Assembly (NCBI GenBank): GCA_937875245.1
Contig: CALNCH010000075.1
Coordinates: 1-6,057 of the forward strand
Origin: an uncultured Spirochaetaceae bacterium
GTDB taxonomy: Bacteria; Spirochaetota; Spirochaetia; Treponematales; Treponemataceae
Reading direction: 5' to 3'
Length of the DNA: 6,057 nucleotides
The notes under the pieces are model-generated. The model was given only the letters and a program-made list of their open reading frames with translations. It searched no databases and was not told where the DNA came from. Below are positions 5,913 through 6,057 of this stretch, one piece after another. The position numbers and the translations under genes are program-made. The number at the start of each line of letters is the position of its first letter. Position 1 is the stretch's first letter.

Positions 5913-6057
5913 AGCCTCATGGAGCAACCTATTACTGGCATCACCGCACTTATTTCTCAAATACATACTAAAACTGCAAATTACTTAAAAAACCAATTAA
6001 CTCAAAAAGGCTTTCCCGATTTAGTTTCCTCCCATGGATACATATTATTTCAACTTT
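5859..6057 (+). CDS. MarR-family transcriptional regulator, N-terminal part (runs off the window)
   Basis: The frame is open from ATG 5859 to the window end (66 codons). The segment ISQIHTKTANYLKNQL, followed by GFPDLVSSHGYILFQL, matches the first helix and the 'L.pSHG.IL..L' start of the winged-helix region typical of spirochaete MarR proteins. MarR proteins act as dimers and often repress themselves and a neighbouring gene. Only the first dimerisation helix and the start of the DNA-binding domain are present; the recognition helix and wing lie beyond the edge. Start choice is open. ATG 5859 gives 20 extra residues; ATG 5919 (Met21) fits the usual family start and lies just beyond a perfect TTGACA box. 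Neither has a Shine-Dalgarno sequence. The divergent membrane-protein gene begins 21 bases from the 5859 start and is the obvious candidate target. Confidence 0.7.
   Translation, partial: MAIQSRLIIDRKLLPLHTSLMEQPITGITALISQIHTKTANYLKNQLTQKGFPDLVSSHGYILFQL

Noticed and set aside
1..6057. CRISPR array, insertion sequence, attachment site, tRNA or rRNA
   Set aside because: I saw no regularly spaced repeats, transposase or integrase motifs, terminal inverted repeats, cloverleaf-like segments or rRNA-like conserved stretches.

Overview
This window most likely comes from a low-GC spirochaete, probably Treponema or a close relative. The best evidence is the elongation factor G gene. Its G-domain signatures (AHIDSGKTT, the [14 protein letters not shown] stretch, [10 protein letters not shown]) match the spirochaete/planctomycete/delta-proteobacterial 'spd' EF-G type 1 and mitochondrial EF-G1, rather than the classical FusA of most bacteria. 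The genus is inferred from recalled family features; no search was run.

Layout from left to right. (1) Bases 1-248 hold an open frame that enters from the left edge, probably the C-terminal end of an unrecognised protein. (2) Bases 249-381 hold a good sigma70-type promoter and a roughly 80-nt leader with a strong hairpin, leading into EF-G (382-2472). EF-G ends at an intrinsic terminator with a GAAA loop. (3) A second hairpin sits just before the ribosome binding site of a 224-residue RecA/KaiC-like P-loop ATPase of unknown role (2588-3262), which ends at a textbook terminator. (4) malQ, a 4-alpha-glucanotransferase of family GH77, occupies 3406-4974 with its own likely promoter. (5) On the minus strand, converging on malQ, lies a multi-pass membrane protein resembling DUF624/YesL (5055-5837). 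(6) A MarR-type regulator diverges from it and runs off the right edge (from 5859 or 5919).

The three complete plus-strand genes each have a GAGG-type ribosome binding site and appear to be separate transcription units. They do not form an obvious pathway: translation (EF-G), an uncharacterised ATPase, and maltodextrin metabolism (MalQ). The last two genes form a divergent pair whose -35 boxes lie back to back, a common layout for an autoregulated MarR protein and its target. Both lack a visible Shine-Dalgarno sequence, unlike the rest of the window.

There is no clear mobile element, CRISPR array, tRNA or rRNA. The least ordinary items are the degenerate ATPase, the structured EF-G leader and the possibly leaderless divergent pair. 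I do not see a complete, clearly new multi-gene system.
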